A stretch of 64,000 bases of DNA. Source: Aporrectodea caliginosa (Eukaryota; Annelida; Clitellata; Crassiclitellata; Lumbricidae). Positions within the stretch are counted from its first letter, which is position 1, and the number at the start of each line of letters is the position of its first letter. Below, one piece after another: positions 21,290-31,834 of the stretch. The translations under genes and the position numbers were made by a program. The notes under the pieces were generated by a model. That model was not told where the DNA came from. It did not search any database and saw only the letters and a program-made list of their open reading frames with translations. The stretch covers positions 1,563,143 to 1,627,142 of the forward strand of contig JACEVL010000154.1 of the NCBI GenBank assembly GCA_020284085.1. Reading direction: 5' to 3'.

Positions 21290-22671
21290 CAGGGTGGCGC
21301 AAAATAAACCGGACTATTAGTTTTTGCAATTGCATCGCTTGAATAATCAAAGTAATTATCGCCTTAAAACTATCATTAGACAGAAATGACACAGAAAAAT
21401 GAGAACGCTACATAAAATAAAAATGACGTCAAATATTCTATGGCGTTAACTATTCTTTGTACCGTCATGGCGAAGCGTCTGTTGACAATTGATGATAAAT
21501 CGTTAATTCGTGCGTTAAGACTCGAAAAAGGATGGGGTTCGCTTCGAATGATTAGAGAATTCCCACAACGACAATGGAAGCGAAGTACGTTGAATGATTT
21601 GATTAAAAAGATCGACGAAACTGGCGACACTAAAAGAAAACAGGGTAGCGGTCGACCGCGATCGGTTCGTACGGCTGATAACGTAGCGAAGGTCGAGGAA
21701 CTGATTTCAAGTCAAGAAGGCCAACCGGGAACAAGCAAATCTCCGAGAGAAATTGAACGTCAAACTGGTATATCTCGTAGAACTGTTCAGCGTAAACTAT
21801 TGCTAAATTTGACTTACAGCTTAAAGTGTTTCGGCGACGCGAGGTGCAGCTGCTAGCACACGCTGACAGAGTGAAACCGCTTGCCGCCTGCAAACGTCTG
21901 TCTCGACGACTAACCGTAACTAAATTGGCTAAATTGGCTAGAACATGGTTTACGGATGAAAAGATCTTTACAGTCCAAACACCAACCAATTCACAGAATG
22001 ATCGAGTGTACGCCAACGTAGCTGTGAAACGAGACATTCCTTCAGAACGCTTGCTGAAAGGTCGGAAGCACTTCTCACAGAGCATCATGGTTTCGGTTGC
22101 CGTGTCGCAGCTGGGGAAATCGTCATTAGTTTTCGTTGAACGAGGAGCAAAAGTTAACAGTTCCTATTACTGTGACTGTGACGTCGTCCTACATCAAGGA
22201 TTACTGCCAGACATTATAGCTCACTCTGGTCACAATTTCACTTTCCAGCAGGATGGAGCACCTGCTCATCGTTCACAAAAAACAGTTGCTTTTCTCACTG
22301 CTCACGTTCCAGACTTTATTGAACAAGAAAATTGGCCATCGAACAATCCGGACTTGAATCCCGAAGACTATTCCATCTGGGAAATGCTTCAGCAGCTTGT
22401 CTACAGGCAGAGAATTCGAGATATTGAACATTTGAAAGAAGTTCTGACCGCATGCTGGGACGAAATCAGCGAGGACACTATCAACCGGGCTATTGGACAG
22501 TTTCGCAAGCGATTATCATTGGTTATCGCAGCAAACGGAGGACATATTGAACATCACTTTGACTGAAATTTCTTACGCATTCAGAAAATTCTGAAATTTT
22601 ACAGTTCATTCAATGTTATATTAAATGCCAAACCAATACCATAATAGTCCGGTTTATTTTGCGCCACCCTG
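21290..22671 (+). mobile_element. Mariner-like element, complete, 30-bp perfect TIRs
   Basis: The 1,382-bp element starts CAGGGTGGCGCAAAATAAAC and ends with the exact inverse. The first 30 bases match perfectly between ends. A TA dinucleotide flanks both sides (21288-21289, 22672-22673), the Tc1/mariner target duplication. It encloses one transposase gene with a single frame break. Confidence 0.97.
21467..22566 (+). pseudogene. Mariner transposase with one frameshift
   Basis: Starts MAKRLLTID and ends at a TGA just before the right inverted end. The N-terminal part (to about 21795) has helix-turn-helix DNA-binding sequence including GRPRSVRTADN. A one-base frame change near 21790-21800 moves the rest to the next frame. 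The catalytic part keeps all three acidic residues: WFTDEK, QQDGAPAH and NPED. Counting from the second to the last D gives 37 residues between, a DD37D spacing. Small in-frame duplications (KLAKLA; CDCD) are also visible. The enzyme would make staggered cuts and insert at TA. The perfect ends and single lesion suggest recent loss of function. Confidence 0.93.
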
Positions 22672-22851
22672 TATTTTCTGTTTTCATGCAGCTGCTTTCT
22701 ACAACGCTAATTACGCTATCAAAGAATTTTTTATGTTTTGGGTCTCGTGGCATGTTAATATTATGAATTTTTAATAAAGAAATCTCTCTGAGTCCTATAA
22801 TCTAGTCATTTTCTAAATTGTTTAAAATTTTAAATTATAACAAAGCGTTAT

Positions 22852-23261
22852 CAAATTTATCTTGTAGTACACAGATTGCTATGTTAGCCATGGGCGGCCG
22901 GAGGGGCCAAAAGGGCATTTGTCCCCCTGGATTTTGCAAATATTTAAAAAAATTAATTATCATCTTAGTTTTTAACAATGAATGGCTATGATTTTTTCCA
23001 GTTTTATTTTTATCCAAACTAGTCAAGATAATCTGAAAAATTAAAAATACATAAAAACATTGAAACAGTTATGTGTTTGAAATAAACGTTCAGATATAGC
23101 TGAAAACGGATCCGAGAACGCTAAACACAGGCTCCATATCATTTCAAATGCTTTCAAAAGTCATGGCGGCTGTTGGGATCCGCGCCAGACCCCCAATCGC
23201 GGAATCGAGCACTGTGATAGGTAGCTTTCGGCACCCTTGTTAGTCCCTCGTGCAACAATGT
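22852..23261 (-). repeat. Unclassified interspersed repeat, copy 2 (left arm of inverted pair)
   Basis: Inverse of 23270-23595, sharing GTAGTAC-CAGATTGC, GGGGGACAAATGC, AATCATAGCC, TTATCTTGACTA and ATATGGAGCCTG. It includes the segment matching 4520-4800. The centre of the pair has a small hairpin, GTTAGTCCCTCGTGC and its inverse, near 23238-23281. Confidence 0.8.
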
Positions 23262-23269
23262 GTTGGCAC

Positions 23270-23690
23270 GAGGGACTAAGAAGGATGCTAACTCATATGG
23301 AGCCTGCATGCTTTTAGCGTTCTGGGATCCGTTTTCAGCTATATCTGAACGTTTCTTTGAAACACAAAACTGTAGGCTATCAATGTTTATATAATATATA
23401 TATATTTTATTGTTCAGATTATCTTGACTACTTTGGATTAAAAAAATGTGGAAAAATCATAGCCACTTATTGTTAAAAACTGAGATGATAATTATTTTTT
23501 TAAATATTTTCAAAATCCAGGGGGACAAATGCTCCTTTGCCCCCTCGGGGCGCCCATTGCTAACACAGCAATCTTTGTACTACAAGAGAAATTTGCCTTC
23601 GGTACTCTTGTTAGTCCCTCGGCGTCCCAACAATTCAAAACTTTGAACCCCCTTAAAATGTTTTCCCTAAAAAATTCCTCCTGACGCCCA
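23270..23690 (+). repeat. Unclassified interspersed repeat, copy 3 (right arm)
   Basis: Direct-orientation partner of 22852-23261. Beyond the paired part it continues through TTGTTAGTCCCTCGG to AATTCCTCCTGACGCCCATGG, the inverse of the left end of copy 1 at 4452. Confidence 0.8.
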
Positions 23691-23814
23691 TGGTGTTAGC
23701 AATTTTGTACTAGGCCTATATCAATAAATTTAACAAAATGCCACATATGCACATGCAATGCATTAATGCAAAGTATGTGTATGAGAGATTGAGGCGGAAA
23801 TCGGATTACGTTTA

Positions 23815-24125
23815 ATTGTGCCTAGGAAGACATGCTGAAGAAGATGCGGTTACGTTGGTTGGGGCACATACATAGATCGGGAGAGGAGAGAACGCTAAGG
23901 CAGGCACTGGATTGGACTCCGTCGGGATGGAGAAGAGGGCGAGGAAGACCCAGAAAGACTTGGAGAAGCACGATCACTCAGGATCTGGAAGGCGGCGGAA
24001 TGACGTGGGACGTGGGACGATGCTATGCTGGCCGCGGAAGACAGGATAACGTGGAGAGGCTGTGTCGCCCGATGCGCTGCCAGCGCGAGGAAGGACTAAG
24101 GTCTAATGTAAGGGCCCCAAAACTC
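23815..24125 (+). pseudogene. LINE polymerase C-terminal fragment
   Basis: The frame reads LRWLGHIHRSGEERTLRQAL, then GRGRPRKTWRST, then LCRP. This is the familiar post-RT tail (RRLRWFGHV...RGRPKDTWRRT-like) of RTE/CR1-type LINE polymerases. The canonical DR-x-WR segment is altered. Nothing of the RT core is present. It is a different LINE family from that at 20.2 kb. Confidence 0.75.
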
Positions 24126-26234
24126 CTTAAAACGGCTCTGGTAGTTTATTATGTGGAAGAACCACTGGAGACTATAGCCTAAAAGTCACTGCATAAAGAT
24201 CTTGAACATGTTTCATGCAAACTGCGTTGAACAATCAATTACCAATTGGTAGGCCTAACTAATGTTTTTCGCAATGTAAGTCTTGGATGGCTAGTAATAA
24301 ACTTGTTCTGACGTCTTCTAAAACAGAATTTCTTCTTCTGGGCGCAAGTCAACAACGCTGCGAATTTGATTTTCTCACGTCTGTGCAGTTAGGAGGCTTC
24401 TTTGTTAACCATTCTGAATTCGCGCTCAGTTTCAGCGACATGCCTGATTCAATCATGTCATTTTAAGCTATAATCAGCGGCTCAATTTCACATACAGAAT
24501 ATAATGTAGAATCAGATCCCCTCAGATCTCTGAATTTTTTAATCTTTTACTCATAGTGTCTTAATTTCATTGGCTAATACCTTGTTTTCCTGCAGATTTC
24601 ACTACTGGCTAGTTGACTAGTTCTCATCGTATCACTAAGGGAAATTTGCACAAACTACAAATAGTTGAAAACTGTCTTGCCAGTGCCTTAACAAAGACCC
24701 TAAATTTAGCATATAGCGCACAACTGCATTCGTTCTGTCAATTGATTGATTGATTGATTGATTGATTAAAGAATCCACATAAAATCCGCCATGCTATCCA
24801 CAAAAAACAGCATCTTAACCAGCCGACCTATTTCTGTTTCATGCTCAACGCCGGCAAAATACACCAATGGACTCTGTGACTCTATACAGTGTAGGGCGGC
24901 TGTAGGCCTATGCCACGCATGTCAATGTGTTTGGGCTGTCTCGCTTTATCGATCGCTGGTCCAACAAATTTGCAATTCGCTGCCAAGTTCAATTCGTTCA
25001 GTCAATTCTTTGATGTCATTCACGCTTTTTCCTAAGATATCTAGGCCTATCGTTCAACTCGCACACACAGTTCAAGTTAGTATCTGATTTTTCTAAACTA
25101 TCAGATTGCATACGATTTGGGTTTTGCAATGGATTATGAGTTTTGGTAGCGATTCACATTAGGGAAACGATGCTATTGAAGTTTTATATTAGATTAAACC
25201 GGTAGCGCTATGTCAATGCCCACAGACTGCATTAATTATTGCATTACAGATGGTTTAGGGTGAGAGTTTACTGGAAATAGTAGACTACCTGATAGGCCTA
25301 CACTTGTTTACTTCTCACTAATTTTCAGTGGCGGTGCAATGCAGATATACAGTTTCAGCAGGTCACGTCAGGGTCATGACAGTTATTCAGCAGGTCGAAT
25401 TAATTAATGCTATATATAATACATGTATAGCTATATAATATATATACCTAAATATATATAACGAAGAAAATTATTATTGAACGCTTATAGCCCAATTGTT
25501 GTAGCATATTCAAATTTAAAAGAATTCAGCAATAAAACGTTAAACTTTAGTTACTATACTAATCTTAAAAGACTTGGAAGTACTGATCAGCTACTCAGAA
25601 CATGTATGCTAATAAGACGCACGGCATTACAGAAACAGTCAACCAGACCTCTGTCTATATAACATAACCCTTTCGTGTCTAGTTTGACCGTTCAACATAC
25701 CGGCGACCGGCGAAATTCTGTAAGACTTAGTTGGGATATTTTTGAACAAATTTATCTACAACGGCGTCAAGGTTCATCTTCTTCGCTCTGTCCTTGTGAA
25801 CGGACAGGAATGCTAGATCAGACAAGAACATCATCCGCAGCATTGTCTTGCAAGACTTCCACGTTTTCAACATTTATAGAAACATCGTTTACATCCTCCA
25901 AATCGCTAGCATTGTTATCGTTCAGAACTACACCAACGTCGGCATTAACAGTCATGTCATTCTGCCTTATGCGTTTTCCGTCAGATTTATTTCCGAAGAA
26001 ATCTTCAATGTCTTCAATGCCTCATTGTTATTTATTTCTTTCTTTGCCTAGGCCTATATAAATTATCATTGATTCGTAAACAACTGAAATAGGCTAGTTT
26101 CGCGAAGTAATCGACGACACACTATTTTGTATTTATTTCCACAAAATCTTGGACGCAACGGCGGCAAAGAATACTTAAGCTATTTCAGTTTTAGAGTTTC
26201 CATCATAGACTTCTATTGACATAGGTTTACTATC
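24126..26234. other. Non-coding region without recognised gene
   Basis: Includes a short (ATTG)n at about 24743-24768 and AT-rich sequence at 25400-25470. The frames near 24791 and 25675 have no recognisable motifs. I see no supported gene. Confidence 0.4.
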
Positions 26235-26336
26235 AAAACCGCGCGTCCAAAACCGCGCCGTTAAATACCGCGTTCACAAAACCGCGCGGCTAATTACCGC
26301 GTGCTATTCATTATGTCGCCGATCAAAACCGCGCTT
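26235..26336. repeat. AAAACCGCG short-period degenerate repeat
   Basis: Six occurrences of a(a/t)(a/t)ACCGCG spaced about 14-33 bp apart in about 100 bp. It is unlike the AT-rich surroundings. Confidence 0.7.
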
Positions 26337-26719
26337 CTAGTGAAGTTCTTTATCGTAAAACATTTTCGTAGGTAAAGACAATTCCTTTGAAATTATATTT
26401 CAAAACTACTATGCTCTAAACCAACTTCTTTTGAATTGAAAGGTCAATTTAATTAACAGTAAAAATATATACATTTGCATTTGAGCCAATAATCTGTCCT
26501 GAGCAACCTATATATGGGTCATTCTTTCAATTCGGTTAAATATCATGTCCCAGACATGTTTGATTGCGGACACACAATAACATGAGCAGGTTAGATCAAA
26601 ATACTTTACTACGTAAATATACAAATGTTATTTGATTTAAAATGCCTGAAACAATAATTGATATTGCAATATACGGCACCCTGGAATATTTTTGTAATCA
26701 GATTAGTATAAGTTGTCCC

Positions 26720-27190
26720 TTCTACATTTGGTGGTAATAAACTTGATCGTCCTTCAAACATAGTGTTTTGCAATATAATGAGCACAGGTGTTCTTTAGGT
26801 TGATATATATATAATGTGTATCGATTGTTAAGCGTTTTAGTTAGGCCTTAGTTGCGCTGTCGGCTCGTGCGCTTGGCCTAAAGTAGCCTAAACATTGGCT
26901 GACGGTAGATTCTTTTTACACGTGCAGTTAGCGCGCCAAACTTAGAAACTGCTGATGACAGTGAATTTGAACAATACAGTGTAGTAACTGCTGACAGTTG
27001 AACAATACAGTTAGTACAGGCAAGAGTTGAGTTGTTTGTTATTAAACTGTGTTTGAAGAAAGAAAGAAACATTCAAAGAACTGTGTCAATTTAATTCTTA
27101 AACAGTTAGAAGTCGTTGAGCAATTTATATGTAGAGATAAGGAAAGTTCTTGAGGTAGGTCACAACTAAGAAAGAAAAGAGTTGGTGACA
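26720..27190 (+). other. Presumed 5' LTR region of gypsy element (edges not fixed)
   Basis: The sequence just before the primer-binding site ends GGTGACA, compatible with an LTR ending in CA. A TATATATATA tract lies near 26805. No second LTR exists in the window to compare, so the left edge is unknown and this call is inference from position. Confidence 0.35.
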
Positions 27191-27194
27191 TAAT

Positions 27195-27212
27195 TGGTGG
27201 CAGCAGCGGTGG
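27195..27212 (+). promoter_or_regulatory. Primer-binding site of the retrotransposon
   Basis: TGGTGGCAGCAGCGGTGG starts four bases after the presumed LTR end. The leading TGG would pair with the CCA end of a tRNA primer, as in many gypsy elements. Confidence 0.6.
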
Positions 27213-27305
27213 AATTCGAAACAACGTCTGGAATTCGAAACAACGTCTGGGATTCGAAACAACGTCTGGAATTCGAAACAACGTCTGGGATTCGAAACAA
27301 CGTCG
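27211..27305 (+). repeat. Five 19-bp tandem repeats in retrotransposon leader
   Basis: Unit GGAATTCGAAACAACGTCT repeated five times with alternating GGAATTC/GGGATTC starts; the last copy ends in CG. It lies between the primer-binding site and the gag start. Confidence 0.95.
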
Positions 27306-27472
27306 ACTGGTGAATACGCATTCAAATCATTGGTAAATCTACGACAACGAAAGCCTCAACGACAAAGGTATAAAAGTTGGTTGTTATCAAACAAAGAACA
27401 ATCCCCAATACTTCAAACACAAAAGAAAATTCGTGTTTTCCAGAAAGGACAGCACTGAAGTAAAGAAGTAAG

Positions 27473-29440
27473 ATGGAGAAACTAAGTGTCAAGAAACAAG
27501 CAGAACTGAAGAAGATGTCTTCTGAAAGATTAAAGCAGCGCTTGTTAAAGGCTGGTTTTGAAGAAGAAAAGCTGAAAGATATGTCACGTGAAGACATGCT
27601 AGAAGCGCTAGCTGAAGTCTGGCTTAAAGAAGAAGCAGAAGAAGAAGAAGGTGCTGTCGGTGGTGCTGTGGAAAAGGTTACTGAGAAACCGCCTGGGCCT
27701 ATGTCTATGGAGACGATGATGCAATGGATGATGATGACAAGACAAGAAGAGAAAGAAAGAGAGGAGAAACGAAGACAAGAAGAGAAAGAAATGCGACAGG
27801 AAGAATTACGTCTTCAAAGAGAGAAGAAGAAAGCAGAAAAATGTACGACAGGAAGAATTACGTCTTCAGAGAGAGAAAAAGAAGGCAGAACGACTTCAAA
27901 GAGAGAAAGAAGAGAAAGCAGAGAATGCAAGACAGGAAGAATTACGTCTTCAGAGAGAAAGAAGAGAAAGCAGAGAATGCAAGACAGGAAGAATTACGTC
28001 TTCAGAGAGAGAAAGAAGAGAAGGCAGAACGTCTTCAGAGAGAGAAAGAAGAGAAAGCAGAGCAAGTTCGTGTGGCAGAACTTGAGTTACAAAAGCAGCA
28101 ATTTGAGATTCAATTAGAGCAATTGAGAAGAGATAGAGAAGATGCTGAAAGGAGAAGATTAGAGCAGATGATTGAATTTGAAAGGGCGCGGAAAAGTGAC
28201 GAAGAGATACGTCAGCAACAGATTGAAGAGAAGAGACTACGTGAAGAAGAAAAGGAAAAAGTACGAATTTCAGAGTTGGAGCGAGCAGAAGAGGTTAGAC
28301 AAGAAGAACTGAAATTACAGAAAGAAAGCATGGAGAGGGCGGAAGCGGAAAGACAAGAACGTTTAAAGTTGGAACAACAAAAAATAGCATTAAAAGAAGC
28401 ACAACTCAAAGAGGAGAAACAAAATAGAGAAGCACAAGAACAAAGAAGGCAAGAAGAACGAGAAGAACAGAAAAGGAAACAGGAAGAAAGTGAAACGATG
28501 GTTTCGAAAATAAAGAAAATTGGTGATGCCATGAAACACGTGTTACCTAAAATGCCAGACGATATGATGGAGGTGCCATTATATTTCGAAACGGTTGAGA
28601 ATGCGTTTCGTAGTTTCAACGTGCAAGAACAATACTGGGTGAAGTTACTATTGCCATTGATGACTCCGAAAGCTAGAACTGTTCTAAACAGATTGTCATT
28701 CGCTGATTTAGACGATTATGAGATCGTGAAACAGCACTTGTTAAAAGAATTCAAGTTGACACCGAGAGAGTACAGATCGAAGTTTATTGATGCGAAGAAG
28801 ACAGCTGAAGAAACATATACAATGTTTACAGCTAGGCTGAAGAACTTGCTGAACTATTATGTGAAAAGTCGCAAAGTGGAAAAGAATTTTGAGAAGCTGT
28901 TTGATTTGTTAGTGGCGGATAAGTTGAAAGAATCACTACCACCAGGTCCACTACAGTTTGTGTTGTCGAAGGAAGGAACTGATTGTTACGAAGCTAGTGT
29001 TGTGGCAGACCTAGCGGACATTCATGTGAATAATAGAATTGGTTTGGCAATTCCGAATAAGACAAGTTTTGGTTTTGTACCCAATGTAAAAAGAAATCAA
29101 CAGTTCACTCCAAATTTTGGTTTTCATTGGAAGAGCAATCAAGAAACAGGAAATCAGTTCAGAGGTGCAGAAGTGAAACCAAATTCTCCGGTTGTTCACG
29201 AGAATAGAGAGTCGATGATGGCCAGACAACGTCCGGTATATAACAAGTCACCACCAAGGTTTGTCGCGAGAGAAGGCAATGCATCGTTTACTCCATATAA
29301 AAGAAAAGAAAGCATCGAACAACGAGGTGCAGTGGTGAAACGTTGTCACAACTGCGGATCAGACAGGCATTTGATGAAATTCTGTCCAGTTCCTGTTACA
29401 GCCTCAAATTATGGAAAACAAGAAAATTCGAGGGTGAATC
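27473..29440 (+). pseudogene. gag: Gag: coiled coil, SCAN-like capsid, zinc knuckle
   Basis: It starts MEKLSVKKQ at 27473. Residues to about 28490 are a Glu/Arg/Gln-rich coiled coil containing a tandem repeat of about 18 codons (RQEELRLQREK type). A frame break near 27835-27850, at the start of this repeat, shifts the reading frame by one. A capsid-like region follows at about 28530-28970 (LLLPLMTPKARTVL; PREYRSKF; ESLPPGPL), resembling the SCAN fold, which is thought to descend from a Gmr1-like gypsy capsid. A CCHC zinc knuckle (C-x2-C-x4-H-x4-C) is at 29344-29385. Gag would form the particle and bind element RNA. No gag-pol stop separates it from the protease. Confidence 0.85.
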
Positions 29441-29599
29441 GAATTCAAGTGGTTGGTAATTCTGAAAGTCAAGCCACAGAACATCAGAATAATGAAACTG
29501 AAGTAAAGTCAGTGATGAAATGTCACCTTTCACCTGATATTCAGAAAGAAATTCTATTGCACAATGGAATGCAGAAAGAAATGGTTGGAAGAGATGAAA

Positions 29600-29980
29600 G
29601 TACAGCATTGAAGAAAGTGGTATTGCAGTACGTCGAGGTAGAGATTCGTGGAACAGCAGGAAAAGAACCAGTAAAAGTAAAAGCACTTATTGATTCTGGA
29701 GCAGAGGTTCCGGTGATTAGTGAAGAATTACTGGAAGGCATGAAGGTGGAGCAGATTGGAAAAGTGAACTTACAATGCGTGGCAGGAGATGCCATTCCTG
29801 CAAAGTTAGTGAAAGTTGATGTAAGGCTGTGTTGTAACGATGTGGAAGAAGAGGTAATTCCGCATAAAGTCAAATGTTCACTTACACCTTATGTAACATT
29901 GATGTGTGCTAGTATTGCGAAAATGGGAAGCACAGAAAGATTCTTGTTGCATCCAGAAATCATTGCAGAACTTAAAGCCG
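29600..29980 (+). pseudogene. pol: Pol: aspartic protease domain
   Basis: The retropepsin active-site motif ALIDSGAEV has its catalytic Asp codon at 29692-29694. It is followed by PVISEELL and a hydrophobic strand region, in the same frame as the zinc knuckle and the integrase. It would cleave Gag and Pol during maturation. An acidic linker of about 350 bp (EEESETESSSEEE type) separates it from the integrase. Confidence 0.85.
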
Positions 29981-30349
29981 TGCCACAAGTGAAAATGATA
30001 CAAGGAGATGTGCAAGCGAATGTAACGACGAGATTGCAGAGTCAGCGAAAGAAAGTGGTAGATGTCGAAGAGGAAAGTGAAACTGAAAGTTCAAGTGAGG
30101 AGGAAAACGAAAGTGATGATCAACAAAGTTTAATGCCAGATGGAATAACAGCAGAAATGAGTGAACAAGAGATGGCTGCATGCAAGAATGGTAATCTAAA
30201 TGAAACGAAAGAGGATAATGAATGTGATGTGGAGATAGCAGATTTCTTTCAAGAAAATGAGAAAGACGAAGAACAACAGATGCAGATTGCAGACGCAAAG
30301 AAATTCGAAGAACAGCAGAGACAAGACGAATCATTGAAAGCATGGTGGA

Positions 30350-31470
30350 ATTTAGCGCCAGATAAAGAATCTGAATTCTGCGTGGTAAATGGCTTACTGT
30401 ACAAGAGATATCGAATATTAGAGCAAACGATATATCAATTGGTGTTACCAAAAGAGCGACGAATGAAAGTGATGGAGTTGGCTCACGAATCAGTATTTGG
30501 AGGACATCTTGGAGAAGAGAAAACTAGAGAACGAATAAAGTTGTCTTTTACCTGGCCAAAGATGAGAAGAGATATAGTGAAATTTTGCAAATCATGTGAG
30601 AAATGTCAGTTAAAGGCAAGAAGTTTGGTGATGGACAGGGTTCCTATCACTCCAATTCCAAGAGAAGATGTGGCGTTTAGAAGAATTACAATGGATTGTG
30701 TAGGACCAATCGAGCCAGCATCTGCTGCAGGTCACAAGTACTGTTTATGTATTGTCGATTCTTGCACCAGATGGCCTACAGTGTTTCTGTTGAAATCATT
30801 AACTGCGAAAGCTGTGTGTGATGCTTTGATGGAGTTGTTTATGAACGTTGGTGTACCTTCAGTGATCACAAGTGACCAAGGAACAAATTTTACTGCGAGT
30901 CTGACAAGAGAATTTCTGAATTTAATGGGGTGTAGTCCAAGATTTGATACGCCAGGTCATCCAGAGGCAGCTGGATTAGTAGAAAGATGGAACCAAACAT
31001 TCAAGAAAATGATCCATCATGTAATTGTTGACAATCCAAGGCAATGGCACAAAGTAATTCCAAGTTTACAGTGTGGGCATTGCGAGAAGTACCGAATACA
31101 ACTACAGGAATTGCTCCTTATATGTTGGTGTATGGAAAGATTCCACGTGGACCATTGGCAATTTTAAAAGAAAGTTGGACAAGAGAAATTAATTTACCAC
31201 CTCATGTTGGAATCCAACCAGAAAAGTACTTGAAAGACATGAAAGCAAATATGGAAAAAGCATTACTATTTGCAGAATCATATTCACGAGAGAAGCAATT
31301 ACAGTATACGAATCAATACAACAAAAGAGCGAAACATAAAGAATTTGAACCGGGTGAAAAAGTCATTGTGTTATATCCGACTTCAACGAATAAACTGATT
31401 TCGCGATGGCATGGTCCATGTACTGTCATACAACGAAGATCAAAGTACTCTTATTTGATTGATTATGGGT
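30350..31470 (+). pseudogene. pol: Pol: integrase, placed before RT, two frame breaks
   Basis: The zinc-binding HHCC domain has His codons at 30484 and 30505 and the Cys-x2-Cys pair at 30595 and 30604. The catalytic core has Asp at 30694 (MDCVGP), Asp at 30874 (SDQGTNF) and Glu at 30982 (LVERW). The last two are separated by exactly 35 residues, the classic D,D-35-E. The C-terminal part includes YMLVYGKIPRGP and a GEKVIVLYP segment typical of gypsy integrase tails. Frame breaks lie at about 31050-31085 and about 31455-31470. All catalytic residues survive, but the chain cannot be made intact. Confidence 0.92.
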
Positions 31471-31599
31471 GACGATTGTCGAAAGATAATTCACGCAAAT
31501 AAAATCAGAAAGTACATTACAAGAGCAATGAGTTGTGGATTAATCGTTGAAGAAGATGAAGACTTTGGTTCAGTAGTTGAACTGCTGACAAAGAATGAC

Positions 31600-31800
31600 T
31601 TGCAAGATGAAAAGAACTCACTGAATCTTGATCCCGATCAGATTAACCATTTAACATTGACTCAACAAAAACAATTGCTGGAAGTATTGAACAAATATTC
31701 TGATCGATTTTCTGAAAAGCCTGGACTATGTACATTGGTTGAACATGAAATTGAACTGAAACCGGAATTTCGTGAAAAAGAATTTATGGCTTACCGTATT
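31600..31800 (+). pseudogene. pol: Pol: N-terminal edge of reverse transcriptase
   Basis: It reads LLEVLNKYSDRFSEKPG, then VEHEIELKPE and AYRIP. This is the segment preceding RT palm motif 1 in gypsy elements (Y-x-D-x-F...PG...H-x-I...P...YR-x-P). It lies downstream of the integrase. The frame then runs directly into CTGT repeat; the catalytic YxDD motif is not reached. Confidence 0.85.
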
Positions 31801-31802
31801 CC

Positions 31803-31834
<32 letters not shown>

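Larger units (their letters stand above)
27195..31800 (+). mobile_element. Gmr1-like Ty3/gypsy retrotransposon, 3'-truncated
   Basis: Order read from the sequence: primer-binding-site-like TGGTGGCAGCAGCGGTGG (27195), leader with five 19-bp repeats, gag, zinc knuckle, protease, integrase, then the N-terminal edge of reverse transcriptase. In ordinary Ty3/gypsy elements integrase comes last; integrase before RT is the order described for the Gmr1-like group of deuterostome gypsy elements. The element stops at 31800 where CTGT repeat begins. Core RT, RNase H and the 3' LTR are absent from the window. Three frame breaks make it inactive. Confidence 0.88.

Noticed and set aside
25675..26061. 128-codon Ser-rich frame, and its acidic antisense frames
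   Set aside because: The antisense reading has an acidic stretch reminiscent of some transposase N-termini, but frames break repeatedly and no catalytic motif follows.
27211..27305. CRISPR-like short repeats
   Set aside because: The 19-bp units are head-to-tail without spacers and lie in a retrotransposon leader.
28212..28619. Minus-strand Ser/Cys-rich ORF
   Set aside because: It is the shadow of the gag coiled-coil region on the opposite strand.
27830..31470. Programmed ribosomal frameshifting in the gypsy element
   Set aside because: Three breaks occur at unrelated places, one inside a repeat array and two within or just after integrase. Decay is the simpler explanation.
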